The notes below the pieces were generated by a model. It had not been told where the DNA came from. It saw only the letters and a list, made by a program, of their open reading frames with translations, and searched no databases. Made by a program: the position numbers and the translations under genes. This document shows, piece after piece, positions 1 through 10,122 of a DNA stretch of 64,000 bases (within the stretch, counting starts at the first letter, position 1; every line of letters begins with the position of its first letter). This DNA is from Ruegeria arenilitoris (GTDB lineage: Bacteria; Pseudomonadota; Alphaproteobacteria; Rhodobacterales; Rhodobacteraceae), in the NCBI RefSeq assembly GCF_013030265.1, contig NZ_WPZQ01000002.1, positions 248,001-312,000 on the forward strand, in the 5' to 3' direction.

Positions 1-2220
1 TTCAACGGGACCGAAGCATTCACTCTCGGGATTGCGGGTCTTGCAACTGAGAACATTGTCGAGGTTGGCAAACGTGCAGATGCCAAGTTCGCAGAGCTCG
101 ACAATGAAATTCCCTTTGGCGTCGAGATCCTGCCGATCTATCAGCAGCACGTCGTGGTCGAGCAAGCCTCGAACGATTTTCTCGTGAACCTCGCCATGTC
201 AGTGGCAATCGTTGTTCTGGTGCTGGCTATATTCATGGGCTGGCGCGCGGCTGTAGTAGTGGGCTCGACCCTGTTGCTGACAGTGGTCGGCACGTTGCTC
301 TTCATGTCCCTGTTCTCGATCGAGATGGAGCGTATTTCGCTTGGTGCCCTGATCATTGCCATGGGTATGCTCGTGGACAACGCCATCGTTGTGGCCGAGG
401 GGATGCAAATCTCGATGCTGCGCGGCAAGTCCTCGCGTGATGCGGCAGAAGAGGTTGCGTCGAAAACACAAGTCCCGCTGTTAGGCGCGACAGTTATCGG
501 CATCATGGCCTTTGCCGGCATCGGCCTCAGCCCGGACGCAACAGGCGAATTCCTGTTCTCGCTCTTTGCAGTTATCGGCATCTCACTGCTGCTCAGCTGG
601 GTGCTTGCGATCACGGTGACACCTCTTCTCGGTCACTACTTCTTCAAGCAGGGTAAAGAGGGTGAGGTAGATGCCTATGGCGGAATTCTGTTCCGTGTGT
701 ATGGGGGCATCCTGAGCTGGGCCTTGCGCTTCCGCTGGCTGGTTGTTGTGGGTCTCGTCGGGGTCACGGTTGTCTGTTTCGCAGGTTTTGGTCTGATGAA
801 GCAGCAGTTCTTCCCCAATTCCAACACGCCGCTGTTCTTTGTTCACTACAAACTGCCTCAGGGCACGCCCATCGCGCGTACAGCCGAGGATATGGCCGTG
901 TTCGAAGAATGGCTGGCCGAGCGTGATGACGTGGTCTCTGTCGCTACCTTCGTGGGGCAGGGGGCGACACGCTTCATGCTGACCTACGCAGCAGAAAAGC
1001 CAAACCCCAGCTACGGCCACATGATCATCCGCACAGAGTCGCTGGATGACATTCCGGCGCTGCAGGCTGATCTTGCCGCATTCGGTTCGGCGCAGTTCCC
1101 CGAAGGTGAGTTCCGCACCAAGCGGCTGATTTTCGGTCCCGGTGGTGGTGATCCGATTCAGGCGCGCTTCTCGGGCAGCGACCCGGTTGTGTTGCGGCAG
1201 CTTGCTGACGAGGCCGTGCAGCGCATGTCCGAGGCATCCGAGAATGCCCTGCACGTGCACCACGACTGGCGCGAACAGGAACTGGCTGTACAGCCGATCT
1301 ACGCGACCGAACGCGCCCAGACCGCCGGTGTGACCCGTGAAGATATCGCGGCCACCCTGCAGTTCTCGACAGATGGTATCACCGGAGGTGTCCTGCGCGA
1401 GCGGGATCGCCTGATCCCGATCATCTTGCGCCGTCCGGCGGACGGAGATTACTCGATTGTCGATCAGGTGGTGTATTCGGACCAGTCCCAGAAGTTTGTA
1501 CCAATCGAACAAATGGTGGATGGGTTCGAGTACAAATCACTCAATACGCTGGTTCATCGACGTGACCGAGTGCTTACGATTACGGTGGGTGCAGAAATCC
1601 CGCCCGAATTGACGGCGGCTCAGGTTCACTCCGAAGTGCGCAGTGCAATCGAGGATATGGAACTGCCACTTGGCTACAAGATGGAGTGGGGTGGCGAGTT
1701 CGAGGATTCGGGCGATGCGCAGGAGAGCCTGGGTAAGCAGTTACCACTCAGCCTGCTGATCATGGTGCTGATTTCCGTTTTGCTTTTCAACGCGATACGT
1801 CAGCCAATCATTATCTGGCTGCTGGTGCCGATGTCGGTGAATGGTGTTGTGATTGGTCTGCTTGGTACAGGACTTCCCTTTACCTTCACCGCTCTGCTGG
1901 GGCTGCTCAGCCTGTCGGGTATGCTGATCAAGAACGGTATCGTTCTGGTCGAGGAAATCGATCTGGTACGCGAAACGGGCAAACCCCTGCGCGAATCCAT
2001 CATCGAAGCCTCGGTCTCGCGTCTGCGCCCCGTCATGCTGGCTGCCATCACCACGATCCTGGGCATGGCGCCATTGCTGACAGACGCGTTCTTTGTCTCG
2101 ATGGCGGTGACGATCATGGGTGGTCTGGCCTTTGCCACGATCCTCACCATGGTCGCGGCCCCTGTCTTCTACATGATCTTTTTCTCGCGAGAGGAAAAAC
2201 GAAGACTGGCGGCAGCGTGA
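1..2220 (+). CDS. RND efflux transporter permease subunit, 3' part (5' end outside window)
   Basis: Inner-membrane proton-driven efflux pump of the RND family. The frame is open to base 1, so about 739 C-terminal residues are visible of the roughly 1020-1050 usual for the family. Hydrophobic helices cluster early (from about residue 60, including the stretch LIIAMGMLVDNAIVVAEG typical of RND TM4 with its buried acidic residue) and again near the end, separated by a large soluble periplasmic loop (about residues 270-580). The last helices contain LSGMLIKNGIVLVEEID, the second-half counterpart of that motif. The protein ends in a charged tail. A hairpin with a T-rich tail follows the stop codon. 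The adaptor protein would be expected upstream. The substrate cannot be told from sequence. Confidence 0.93.
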   Translation, partial: FNGTEAFTLGIAGLATENIVEVGKRADAKFAELDNEIPFGVEILPIYQQHVVVEQASNDFLVNLAMSVAIVVLVLAIFMGWRAAVVVGSTLLLTVVGTLLFMSLFSIEMERISLGALIIAMGMLVDNAIVVAEGMQISMLRGKSSRDAAEEVASKTQVPLLGATVIGIMAFAGIGLSPDATGEFLFSLFAVIGISLLLSWVLAITVTPLLGHYFFKQGKEGEVDAYGGILFRVYGGILSWALRFRWLVVVGLVGVTVVCFAGFGLMKQQFFPNSNTPLFFVHYKLPQGTPIARTAEDMAVFEEWLAERDDVVSVATFVGQGATRFMLTYAAEKPNPSYGHMIIRTESLDDIPALQADLAAFGSAQFPEGEFRTKRLIFGPGGGDPIQARFSGSDPVVLRQLADEAVQRMSEASENALHVHHDWREQELAVQPIYATERAQTAGVTREDIAATLQFSTDGITGGVLRERDRLIPIILRRPADGDYSIVDQVVYSDQSQKFVPIEQMVDGFEYKSLNTLVHRRDRVLTITVGAEIPPELTAAQVHSEVRSAIEDMELPLGYKMEWGGEFEDSGDAQESLGKQLPLSLLIMVLISVLLFNAIRQPIIIWLLVPMSVNGVVIGLLGTGLPFTFTALLGLLSLSGMLIKNGIVLVEEIDLVRETGKPLRESIIEASVSRLRPVMLAAITTILGMAPLLTDAFFVSMAVTIMGGLAFATILTMVAAPVFYMIFFSREEKRRLAAA

Positions 2221-2226
2221 ACAAAC

Positions 2227-2259
2227 AGGGGCGGCTGGATCAGCCGCCCTTATCTTTTT
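2227..2259 (+). terminator. Rho-independent terminator after the RND gene
   Basis: GGGCGGCT (2229-2236) pairs with AGCCGCCC (2242-2249) around a 5-base loop and is followed by a T-rich run at 2250-2259. It overlaps the 3' end of the convergent VOC gene. Confidence 0.6.
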
Positions 2260-2650
2260 CCGGGTCGTAGTGATAACAAAAGCAAGAAAGCTTGTTGCCA
2301 TCCGGATCGCGCAGATAAGCCACATAGAAATCAGGCTCATACCGATCTCTGACGCCCGGTCCACCTTCGTCTGTTCCACCATTTGCTAGCCCGGCCTCGT
2401 GGAACCTGCGAACCTGACCCGCATCCTTTGCCGGAAAGGCGATCATTGTACCGTTACCGTTGCTTGCTTGCACTCCGTCATACGGGGCACATATCCAGAA
2501 TCCGACTCCTTCATCGGGTTCCGTACCCCATCCTGCCCAGCCTTCTGACCACCCGGGCAGGCGCGGTTGTTCTAAGACCGAGAAGATTGCGTCATAGAAA
2601 CGGATAGCTCGCGGCAGGTTGTTCGATCCGTAGGTGGTAAAAAGTTTCAC
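2240..2650 (-). CDS. VOC (glyoxalase/bleomycin resistance) family protein
   Basis: Small metal-dependent-fold protein of 136 residues with the VOC beta-alpha-beta-beta-beta pattern. It starts VKLFTTYGSNNLPRAIRFYD and ends with the typical YVAYLRDPDGNKLSCFCYH strand, where a metal-binding acidic residue usually sits. The start is taken as GTG at 2650 because GGGAG lies about 7 bases upstream; an upstream in-frame start would add nine residues with no SD. It stands alone between convergent RND and upstream carB. The substrate is unknown; VOC members include glyoxalases, dioxygenases and resistance proteins. Confidence 0.85.
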   Translation of the reverse strand: MKLFTTYGSNNLPRAIRFYDAIFSVLEQPRLPGWSEGWAGWGTEPDEGVGFWICAPYDGVQASNGNGTMIAFPAKDAGQVRRFHEAGLANGGTDEGGPGVRDRYEPDFYVAYLRDPDGNKLSCFCYHYDPEKDKGG

Positions 2651-2708
2651 GGGTTTTCTCCCTGACTGACGTAGCAATCATGCGGCGCCTTGGTTGGTCG
2701 TGGAAGAA

Positions 2709-2738
2709 CAAAAAAAGCCCCGGCGGAACCGGGGCTTT
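2709..2738 (-). terminator. Rho-independent terminator of carB
   Basis: AAAGCCCCGG (2714-2723) and CCGGGGCTTT (2729-2738) form a perfect 10-bp stem with a 5-base loop. On the minus strand it is followed directly by a run of T (complement of 2707-2713), just past the carB stop. Confidence 0.85.
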
Positions 2739-2760
2739 GATCATCTGACAATGATGGGAT

Positions 2761-5700
2761 TTATCCCTGCAGGGATTTCACCGCGACATCCCCTTCGGCC
2801 TGTGCCTTGATCGCCAGTGCCGCTGCATGGCTGGCTGCAGCTGTGGTGTAGTAGGGGATCTTGTCATAGAGCGCGATAGACCGGATTGCCTTGCTGTCTT
2901 CAACAGCCTGCGCACCCTCGGTGGTGTTCATCACCAGCTGCACCTGACCATCTTTCAGCATGTCGACCACGTCCGGGCGACCCTCGTAGACCTTATTGAC
3001 GACATCACAAGCGACGCCTTGTTGTTCCAGCCAGGTCTGGGTCCCGCGGGTTGCCACCAGCGAGAAGCCTTGTGCGGCAAGCACTTGTGCGGCCTCAAGC
3101 ATTGCGGGTGTCTTGTCCGCGTCTTTGATCGAGATGAAGGCACGACCCGAAGACGGCAGCACCATCCCGGCACCCATTTGCGCCTTAAGGAAGGCGCGCG
3201 GGAAATCGCGATCCCAGCCCATGACTTCACCTGTCGAGCGCATTTCTGGGCCGAGGATCGTGTCGACGCCAGGGAACCGGGCAAAAGGCAGCACGGCCTC
3301 TTTCACCGAGAACCACGGCATGTCCGGATCGGCCAGCGTCATCTGATCGGCGATCTTGGTATCCTGACCTTCCTGATATGCTGGGCGCATCGGGAAGTTC
3401 GAAAGCTTCTCACCCGCCATCACACGTGCAGCGATCGATGCAATCGCACTGTCGGTGGCCTTGGCCACGAATGGGACAGTCCGCGAAGCGCGCGGGTTTA
3501 CCTCGATCAGGTAGATCTCATCATCCTTGATCGCGAATTGCACGTTCATCAGGCCAACAACGTTCAGCGCCTTGGCCAGCTTGAATGCCTGATCCTTGAT
3601 CTGCTCGATGATCTCTTTCGACAGCGAGTAGGGCGGCAGCGAACAGGCCGAGTCACCCGAGTGGACGCCTGCCTCTTCGATATGCTGCATTATGCCTGCA
3701 ACGTGAACGTCGGTGCCATCGCATAGCGCATCGACGTCCAGTTCCACCGCACCGGCCAGATAGCTGTCCAGCAGAACCGGGCTGTCGCCCGAGACCACAA
3801 CGGCCTCGTTGATGTAGCGGCGCAGCTGATCCATATCGCGCACGATTTCCATCGCGCGGCCACCCAGAACGTAAGAGGGGCGGATCACCAGCGGGAAACC
3901 GATCTCTTCGGCGATTTCCAGCGCCTGTTCATCGGTCGAAGCAATGCCGTTTTTGGGCTGTTTCAGACCCAGTTCATTGACCAGTGCCTGGAAGCGTTCA
4001 CGGTCTTCGGCCAAATCGATGGCGTCCGGTGTGGTGCCGAGGATCGGAATGCCTTCTGCTTCCAATGCGTTCGCCAGTTTCAGCGGTGTCTGGCCCCCGA
4101 ATTGAACGATCACACCGTGCAGAGTGCCGTTTTCCTGTTCCTTCGTCAGGATTTCCATGACGTGTTCAAAGGTCAGCGGCTCGAAATACAGGCGGTCCGA
4201 GGTGTCATAGTCGGTCGAGACCGTCTCGGGGTTGCAGTTGACCATGATGGTCTCATACCCAGCCTCGGTCAGCGCGAAACAAGCGTGACAGCAGCAATAG
4301 TCAAACTCGATGCCCTGACCGATCCGGTTTGGGCCACCGCCGAGGATGACGACCTTTTTGCGGTCGCTCGGGCGTGCCTCGCACTCAACCTCACCCATCA
4401 TTGGGGCCTCGTAGGTCGAATACATGTACGGCGTCTGTGCCTCGAACTCGGCGGCGCAGGTGTCGATGCGTTTGAAGACGGCATTGACCCCGAGGTTGCG
4501 GCGCGCGCGGCGAACGTTGTCTTCATCACGGCCAGTCAGATTGCCCAAACGTGCGTCAGTGAAGCCCAGCATTTTCAGCTTGCGGATGCCTTCTTCGGTC
4601 ACCGGCAGGCCGTCCTTGCGGACCTGACGTTCGGCGTCGATGATCTCGCGGATGCGGGCCAGAAACCACGGGTCGAACTTGGTGACGCCAAAAATCTCGT
4701 CATCGGTAAGGCCGTGGCGCATGGCTTGTGCAATGGTGCGCAGACGGTCAGGCGTTTGCTGGCTGATCGCCTTTATCACGGCAGCTTTGTCACTGGTCTC
4801 TTCCCAGAGGCCAACGTTCAGTCCGGGGATTTCGATCTCATCAAACCCGGTCAGACCTGATTCCATTGAGGCCAGAGCTTTCTGCATCGATTCGTGGATC
4901 GTACGGCCGATGGACATGGCCTCTCCCACCGACTTCATCGCGGTGGTCAGGTAGGGCTCAGATCCCGGGAATTTCTCAAAGGCGAATTTCGGGATCTTGG
5001 TGACGATATAGTCGATGGTCGGCTCGAACGAGGCCGGTGTGACCTTGGTGATGTCGTTATCCAGCTCGTCCAGCGTGTAACCTACAGCCAACTTGGCCGC
5101 GATCTTGGCAATCGGGAACCCGGTCGCTTTTGAAGCCAGCGCCGAAGACCGCGAGACGCGCGGGTTCATCTCGATCACGACCATGCGGCCATCGACCGGG
5201 TTGATCGCCCATTGCACGTTCGAGCCACCGGTTTCGACGCCGATCTCGCGCAGCACGGCAATCGAGTGATTGCGCATGATCTGGTATTCTTTGTCAGTGA
5301 GAGTCAGGGCAGGGGCCACGGTGATCGAGTCACCTGTATGCACGCCCATCGGGTCAACGTTCTCGATCGAACAGACGATGATGGCGTTGTCGGCAGTGTC
5401 GCGCACCACCTCCATCTCATATTCTTTCCAACCCAGCAGGCTTTCGTCGATCAGGATCTGGCCTACGGGTGAGGCATCCATACCTGAACGGCAAATATGG
5501 ATGTAATCCTCGCGGTTATAAGCCACGCCGCCACCGGTACCGCCCAGCGTAAAGGCGGGGCGGATAATTGCAGGCAGCCCCACAGTTTCAAGCGTATCCA
5601 GCGCCAGTGTTACACCGGCGTCGAGATCTTTCTTTCCGCTCTCGTCCTTGGGGGCCGTCACGATCTCGGCTTTCGGGTTTTCGATACCCAGGCGATCCAT

Positions 5701-6105
5701 CGCTTCGCGGAACAGGGCGCGGTCCTCGGCCATTTCGATGGCATCACGCTTGGCGCCAATCATCTCGACACCGAACTTTTCCAGCACACCCATCTCTTCC
5801 AGCGCCAGCGAGGTGTTCAGGCCGGTCTGTCCGCCCATGGTGGGCAGCAGGGCGTCGGGACGTTCTTTCTCGATGATCTTGGCGACAACCTCGGGCGTGA
5901 TGGGTTCGATATAGGTGGCATCCGCCAGCCCGGGGTCGGTCATGATTGTGGCCGGGTTTGAGTTCACCAGGATAACCCGGTACCCTTCCTCACGTAGCGC
6001 CTTACACGCTTGTGCGCCTGAGTAGTCGAACTCGCAGGCTTGTCCGATGACAATGGGGCCCGCCCCGATGATCATGATCGACTGAATGTCGGTTCTCTTC
6101 GGCAT
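2761..6105 (-). CDS. carB: Carbamoyl-phosphate synthase large subunit
   Basis: Makes carbamoyl phosphate from bicarbonate, ATP and ammonia (delivered by the CarA glutaminase) for pyrimidine and arginine synthesis in the cytoplasm. The two homologous ATP-grasp halves are visible: the first opens with [20 protein letters not shown], the second with [20 protein letters not shown] around residue 580. The [10 protein letters not shown] nucleotide-binding loop is in the first half. The C-terminal 140 residues (from [14 protein letters not shown]) are the MGS-like allosteric domain. Length 1114 residues, slightly longer than the E. coli enzyme because of an insert near residue 150 ([12 protein letters not shown]). 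The start is MPKRTDIQS at 6105, preceded by AAGGGG; a longer frame adds eight unlikely residues. carA is not adjacent in this window. Confidence 0.97.
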   Translation of the reverse strand: MPKRTDIQSIMIIGAGPIVIGQACEFDYSGAQACKALREEGYRVILVNSNPATIMTDPGLADATYIEPITPEVVAKIIEKERPDALLPTMGGQTGLNTSLALEEMGVLEKFGVEMIGAKRDAIEMAEDRALFREAMDRLGIENPKAEIVTAPKDESGKKDLDAGVTLALDTLETVGLPAIIRPAFTLGGTGGGVAYNREDYIHICRSGMDASPVGQILIDESLLGWKEYEMEVVRDTADNAIIVCSIENVDPMGVHTGDSITVAPALTLTDKEYQIMRNHSIAVLREIGVETGGSNVQWAINPVDGRMVVIEMNPRVSRSSALASKATGFPIAKIAAKLAVGYTLDELDNDITKVTPASFEPTIDYIVTKIPKFAFEKFPGSEPYLTTAMKSVGEAMSIGRTIHESMQKALASMESGLTGFDEIEIPGLNVGLWEETSDKAAVIKAISQQTPDRLRTIAQAMRHGLTDDEIFGVTKFDPWFLARIREIIDAERQVRKDGLPVTEEGIRKLKMLGFTDARLGNLTGRDEDNVRRARRNLGVNAVFKRIDTCAAEFEAQTPYMYSTYEAPMMGEVECEARPSDRKKVVILGGGPNRIGQGIEFDYCCCHACFALTEAGYETIMVNCNPETVSTDYDTSDRLYFEPLTFEHVMEILTKEQENGTLHGVIVQFGGQTPLKLANALEAEGIPILGTTPDAIDLAEDRERFQALVNELGLKQPKNGIASTDEQALEIAEEIGFPLVIRPSYVLGGRAMEIVRDMDQLRRYINEAVVVSGDSPVLLDSYLAGAVELDVDALCDGTDVHVAGIMQHIEEAGVHSGDSACSLPPYSLSKEIIEQIKDQAFKLAKALNVVGLMNVQFAIKDDEIYLIEVNPRASRTVPFVAKATDSAIASIAARVMAGEKLSNFPMRPAYQEGQDTKIADQMTLADPDMPWFSVKEAVLPFARFPGVDTILGPEMRSTGEVMGWDRDFPRAFLKAQMGAGMVLPSSGRAFISIKDADKTPAMLEAAQVLAAQGFSLVATRGTQTWLEQQGVACDVVNKVYEGRPDVVDMLKDGQVQLVMNTTEGAQAVEDSKAIRSIALYDKIPYYTTAAASHAAALAIKAQAEGDVAVKSLQG

Positions 6106-6277
6106 GGCCTGGCCCCTTCGATTTTGCACGAGTCACGGGCGCCGCCCAAGCGCCCAAATTGTCGTGCGTTATAGGGACAGCGCGAAAAGGTTCAAGGGGT
6201 ATCGGAAACAGGAGCGAATTTGCCGCTTTCCCCCCTTTCCCTCGACACCGTATTCTCTATATCGCGCAACACGGTAA

Positions 6278-7411
6278 ATGAGGAAGCAATTGCGTATTCG
6301 TTTCGATCAGGGACCGACCGGGCCGGGAACCAGTTTTGATCGGCCTGTTCAGGTGATCCGCGCAGACACTGCGGAAGACGTGCCCCAGGCTTTGGCGGCG
6401 CTGGATGATGCACGCGCGCAAGGTGCATGGCTGGCAGGATATGCCAGTTATGAGCTTGGATATGTGCTGGAGACCCGCCTTGCTGATCGTCTGCCCGAAG
6501 GGCGTCGCCTGCCGTTGTTGTGTTTTGGCGTCTACGAACAGCCGGCGAAGCTTGATTTGCCCTCAGGATCATCCGGCGTTACGGAATTTCAGCCCCGATG
6601 GGATGAAGCGCGCTATACCAAAGCCTTCCAATCAGTTCACGATGCGATTGGGGCCGGGGATATTTATCAGGCTAACCTGACCTTTCCGATCGATCTGAAA
6701 CTTGAGGGTGACAGCGCGTCTCTCTATTCGGCGCTCACATCCAGTCAGCGCGTAGGTCACGGTGCGCTGGTTCAGCAGGATGGATTGCCTGACCTCCTCA
6801 GCCGGTCGCCGGAGTTATTTTTCAGAACCGACGCCGATGGTCGGATTGAAACCCGCCCGATGAAGGGTACGCAACCGCGCAGCGAGGATTTGGCCGAGGA
6901 TGCCCGGCGTCGCGCGTTTCTGTCGCAGGATGAAAAGAACCGGGCGGAGAATCTGATGATCGTCGATCTGCTGCGCAACGATATCAGTCGGGTTGCGTTG
7001 CCAGGGACGGTTAAAGTGCCTGAGCTGTTCAAGGTCGAGACCTATTCCACCGTGCATCAGATGGTGTCACTGGTTCAGGCGCAACTGCAGGTAGGGGCCG
7101 GGTTGTCAGACATTTTGACCGCGCTGTTTCCCTGTGGTTCAATCACCGGAGCTCCCAAAATTCGTGCGATGGAGATTCTTTCGGATCTTGAGCCATGGCC
7201 GCGTGATATCTATTGCGGCACGATTGGTTGGGCCGCACCAGACGGTAGGTCCGAATTCAACGTCGCTATCCGTACGCTGATGGTTGAAGACGGCGAGGCC
7301 ACGCTGAATGTGGGTGGCGGCGTTGTGTGGGACAGCACAGCCCCGTCCGAATATGAGGAAGCGCTATGGAAAGCCCGGTTTGCCCACCAACTGAGCCTGA
7401 TTTCCGCCTGA
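6278..7411 (+). CDS. pabB: Aminodeoxychorismate synthase component I
   Basis: Converts chorismate and ammonia to 4-amino-4-deoxychorismate on the way to p-aminobenzoate and folate. The 377-residue protein has the chorismate-binding signature: RPMKGTQPR (about 190), ENLMIVDLLRNDISRV (about 227), CGSITGAPKIRAMEIL (about 287) and NVGGGVVWDSTAPSEYEEA (near the end). Compared with anthranilate synthase TrpE it is short, and it sits next to the lyase gene, which favours PabB. The downstream pabC start lies inside its last 46 bases, so the two are translationally coupled. It is divergent from carB, with about 170 bp between. Confidence 0.93.
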   Translation: MRKQLRIRFDQGPTGPGTSFDRPVQVIRADTAEDVPQALAALDDARAQGAWLAGYASYELGYVLETRLADRLPEGRRLPLLCFGVYEQPAKLDLPSGSSGVTEFQPRWDEARYTKAFQSVHDAIGAGDIYQANLTFPIDLKLEGDSASLYSALTSSQRVGHGALVQQDGLPDLLSRSPELFFRTDADGRIETRPMKGTQPRSEDLAEDARRRAFLSQDEKNRAENLMIVDLLRNDISRVALPGTVKVPELFKVETYSTVHQMVSLVQAQLQVGAGLSDILTALFPCGSITGAPKIRAMEILSDLEPWPRDIYCGTIGWAAPDGRSEFNVAIRTLMVEDGEATLNVGGGVVWDSTAPSEYEEALWKARFAHQLSLISA

Positions 7412-8013
7412 TCGAAACCCTGGCCTTTCGGCCTGAGCAGGGTTTCGTGCGCCTGCAGCGGCATCTAGCGCGTATGGCGCGGTCTGCTGATGCCCTGGGC
7501 ATTCCATTTGATTCCGACTTGGCGATCCAAGCGTTGAACCCGGTATCCGGAAACGATCCCCTGCGCTGCAGGCTGACCTTGGATAGGGCGGGACAGTACG
7601 AAGTCACAACCGGCCCCCTCGCTGAAAACCTATCGGTCTGGCGGCTTGGGATATCGGATATTCGGTTGGACTCTTCCGATCCTTGGCTGCGGTACAAGAC
7701 AACCCGACGGGCGATTTATGATACGGCCCGGGCGTCTCTGCCTGATGATATGGATGAGTTACTGTTCCTCAACGAGAAGGAGGAGCTTTGTGAAGGCTCG
7801 ATCACCAATCTCTTTCTGGAAACGCCAGACGGGCGCTGGCTGACACCGCCACTTTCGTCGGGATTGCTGCCCGGTATTCTGCGCGAAGAATTGCTGGAAA
7901 CAGAAAAGGTTACCGAAGCGACTCTGACCTTGACCGATCTGCATGAGGCGAAGAATGTGCATATGGGTAATTCCTTGAGGGGGCTGATCCGCGTGGAGCT
8001 GGCAATAAAGTGA
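7366..8013 (+). CDS. pabC: Aminodeoxychorismate lyase, class IV PLP enzyme
   Basis: Cleaves 4-amino-4-deoxychorismate to p-aminobenzoate and pyruvate. The 215-residue protein has the fold-type IV aminotransferase pattern: RLQRHLARM near residue 25, a candidate PLP lysine in WLRYKTTRR near residue 110, then ELLFLNEKEELCEGSITNLF near residue 130 and a glycine-rich LSSGLLPGILRE segment. Its start overlaps pabB by 46 bases and its stop overlaps the next gene start, giving a pabB-pabC-membrane-protein operon. Class IV D-amino-acid and branched-chain transaminases are related, but the pabB linkage makes the lyase assignment strong. Confidence 0.88.
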   Translation: MESPVCPPTEPDFRLIETLAFRPEQGFVRLQRHLARMARSADALGIPFDSDLAIQALNPVSGNDPLRCRLTLDRAGQYEVTTGPLAENLSVWRLGISDIRLDSSDPWLRYKTTRRAIYDTARASLPDDMDELLFLNEKEELCEGSITNLFLETPDGRWLTPPLSSGLLPGILREELLETEKVTEATLTLTDLHEAKNVHMGNSLRGLIRVELAIK

Positions 8014-8681
8014 GCGAACAGGGGGAATTGACCAGAGCCGCTGTTCCTGAGATGCGGTTGCGACTGGAATTTGGTGCTTTTTTCATCGCGGCGCCACTGT
8101 TGATCGCTGTGCTGTTTCCACCCAACTGGATGTTCCCGGCATTGTTTGCATTCACCGGTCTTGGGATCATTCTGCTGCATAACACTCCGGGATTTTCGTG
8201 GGCTGAACTGCGCTATGGATGGCGAAACTGGTCCTGGCGAGAGGTAGTCCTGTTCACGGTGGCAATGGCTGCCGTTTGCACCGTGTTGGTCAAAGCGACC
8301 CGCCCTGATGCAGCATTCTTTCTGCTGATCCATAGGCCGGAAATGCTGGCCTTCATTTGGGTTGGCTATCCGTTGCTGTCTGCCCTGCCGCAAGAGCTGC
8401 TTTTCAGACCACTGTTCTACCGCCGGTATCACGGGATACTGCCAACGGGGCGCGCAGCCGATGTACTGAACGCAGCGATCTTTTCATTCGCACATCTGAT
8501 GTACTGGAGCTGGATCGTTGCAGTGATGACGTTTGCTGGCGGGCTTCTGTTCTCGTGGGCCTATCGCAAGCGTGGGTCATTCTTCTACGCGGTTCTGTTG
8601 CACGCTATCGCCGGCAACATCATCTTTGCAGCCGGTCTGGGCATTTTCTTTTATTCCGGCAACGTGCAACGGCCATTCTGA
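8010..8681 (+). CDS. CPBP-family intramembrane protease-like protein
   Basis: Polytopic membrane protein of 223 residues with about seven hydrophobic segments and the CPBP/Abi (Rce1-like) motifs: PQELLFRPLFYRR near residue 128, FSFAHLMYW near residue 155 and LLHAIAGNIIF near residue 194. The first motif reads QE where the classical one is EExxxR, so one of the paired acidic residues is Gln; the second Glu, the Arg, and both His positions are kept. The start is a GTG overlapping the pabC stop; an ATG 14 codons in is the alternative. The role is unknown; family members process prenylated or bacteriocin-like substrates. Confidence 0.8.
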   Translation: MSEQGELTRAAVPEMRLRLEFGAFFIAAPLLIAVLFPPNWMFPALFAFTGLGIILLHNTPGFSWAELRYGWRNWSWREVVLFTVAMAAVCTVLVKATRPDAAFFLLIHRPEMLAFIWVGYPLLSALPQELLFRPLFYRRYHGILPTGRAADVLNAAIFSFAHLMYWSWIVAVMTFAGGLLFSWAYRKRGSFFYAVLLHAIAGNIIFAAGLGIFFYSGNVQRPF

Positions 8682-8690
8682 GTTGATCAG

Positions 8691-9917
8691 CTATTCCGCA
8701 GCATCACGCATGGGCTGAGGTGACTGATAGAGGTAATCTCTTGTCAGTGGCACCACATCTCGTTTGTGACCAAGCTGCAACTGGAAAACAGTCTGATCGC
8801 GTTCCTCGAAAACCAGAATGCAGGCCGTCAGATAGAACCGCCACATCCGGATAAATCGGTCATCATACATCGCACGAACCTGATCCAGATTGTGCTCGAA
8901 CCGATCGCGCCAGCACCTCAGTGTTTTTGCATAGTGCAATCGAAGGCTCTCGATATCCAGAAACCACATCCCTGTACGTGATACCGGGCCCACCAGCTCG
9001 GTTAGCGACGGGACATAGCCGCCCGGGAAGATATATTTGCTCAGCCACGGGGATTGATTGGTGGCCGGACCGTTGCGCCCAATCGAATGGATTAGGGCAA
9101 CACCTTCCGGATGCAGCAGATCGGAAATCCGGTCGAAATAAGTCTGAAACTGGGGTGCACCCACATGTTCCAGCATGCCGACAGATACGATGCGATCAAA
9201 CTGATCCTCAACCTCTCGATAGTCCATAAGCCGGATTTGAATTTGCTTCTGCAGGCCTGCCGCCTGAATGCGCTGGTTTGCAGTCCTGTGTTGATTTTCG
9301 GACAGTGTGAGGCCGGTGACTTGAACGCCGTGCTTCTGTGCCAGCGTCAAAGCGAGGCCACCCCAACCACAACCAATGTCCAGTACCCTCATCCCCGGCT
9401 CAAGGCACAGCTTGCGGGCGATATGGTCCTTCTTGGCCTTCTGCGCTTCCTCGAGCGTCATGTCCGGCGTCTGAAAATACGCACAGCTATACTGCATGTC
9501 CGGATCCAGCATCAGACGATAGAAATCATCCGACAGGTCATAATGGTGCGCAACATTGCGTTTTGACAGAGGCACCGAATTGCGCTGGATCAGAGGGCGC
9601 ATGAGGTATTCGGCGCGCATCTGAATTCGTTGAACGATGGGTAATGGGTTTGCGGCTGCCGAGCGAATCGCAATCCGCATCGCGTTTTCCAAACCGCCTT
9701 CGTCTATAGACAGCGAACCATCCATATAGCCTTCACCAAAGGCCATCTCGGGGTTCTTGACCATGCGCGGCAGCAGAGCTGCTTCATGCAGCGAGATTTG
9801 TGCCGCGGGTGAAGTCCCGTCTCCATATTCGCGTTCGCTCCCGTCGGGGTATCTGATCCGCAGCGTCCCACGGGTGATGAAGTCGCTCAAAATGCGATCG
9901 AAAATAGCTTGCCACAT
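8691..9917 (-). CDS. cfa: Cyclopropane-fatty-acyl-phospholipid synthase family methyltransferase
   Basis: Transfers a methylene group from S-adenosylmethionine to unsaturated acyl chains of membrane phospholipids, or a related lipid methylation. The 408-residue protein has an N-terminal lipid-binding region (to about residue 110), then the methyltransferase fold: HYDLSDDFYRLMLDPDMQYS (about 125), VLDIGCGWGGLALTLAQ (about 178), GLTLSENQ (about 202) and SVGMLEHVGAPQF (about 240). AAGGAG lies about 10 bases before the ATG. The gene is convergent with the CPBP gene, with nine bases between. Paralogues in this family can act on other lipids, so the exact product is not certain. Confidence 0.92.
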   Translation of the reverse strand: MWQAIFDRILSDFITRGTLRIRYPDGSEREYGDGTSPAAQISLHEAALLPRMVKNPEMAFGEGYMDGSLSIDEGGLENAMRIAIRSAAANPLPIVQRIQMRAEYLMRPLIQRNSVPLSKRNVAHHYDLSDDFYRLMLDPDMQYSCAYFQTPDMTLEEAQKAKKDHIARKLCLEPGMRVLDIGCGWGGLALTLAQKHGVQVTGLTLSENQHRTANQRIQAAGLQKQIQIRLMDYREVEDQFDRIVSVGMLEHVGAPQFQTYFDRISDLLHPEGVALIHSIGRNGPATNQSPWLSKYIFPGGYVPSLTELVGPVSRTGMWFLDIESLRLHYAKTLRCWRDRFEHNLDQVRAMYDDRFIRMWRFYLTACILVFEERDQTVFQLQLGHKRDVVPLTRDYLYQSPQPMRDAAE

Positions 9918-10057
9918 TTGCCAACATCTCCTTTCAAAATGGCCTGGCTCCCGTAAACCGGGAAAAACTATTCAAGTTCACTATGCGGAAAACATACCAA
10001 AAAATAAGAATTTGTCTGCCTTTTGCTTAACATCGCATGCGATAGAGCGGCGAACCC

Positions 10058-10086
10058 TTGACTTCTACGGGCGATCGCGGTGTATC
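10058..10086 (+). promoter_or_regulatory. Candidate sigma-70 promoter of aspS
   Basis: TTGACT (10058-10063) and TGTATC (10081-10086) are separated by exactly 17 bases and lie 37 bases before the aspS start codon. The -35 is good and the -10 is weak. This is a prediction from spacing only. Confidence 0.4.
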
Positions 10087-10122
10087 GGCGCGACGAATTT
10101 TGCGCCCGAAGGGATATGATCC

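Noticed and set aside
583..1512. 309-codon frame antisense to the RND permease gene
   Set aside because: The RND frame is convincing throughout; the antisense translation is low-complexity Arg/His/Gln-rich.
2827..4860. Several 250-300 codon frames antisense to carB
   Set aside because: carB is highly conserved on the minus strand; the plus-strand frames are composition artefacts.
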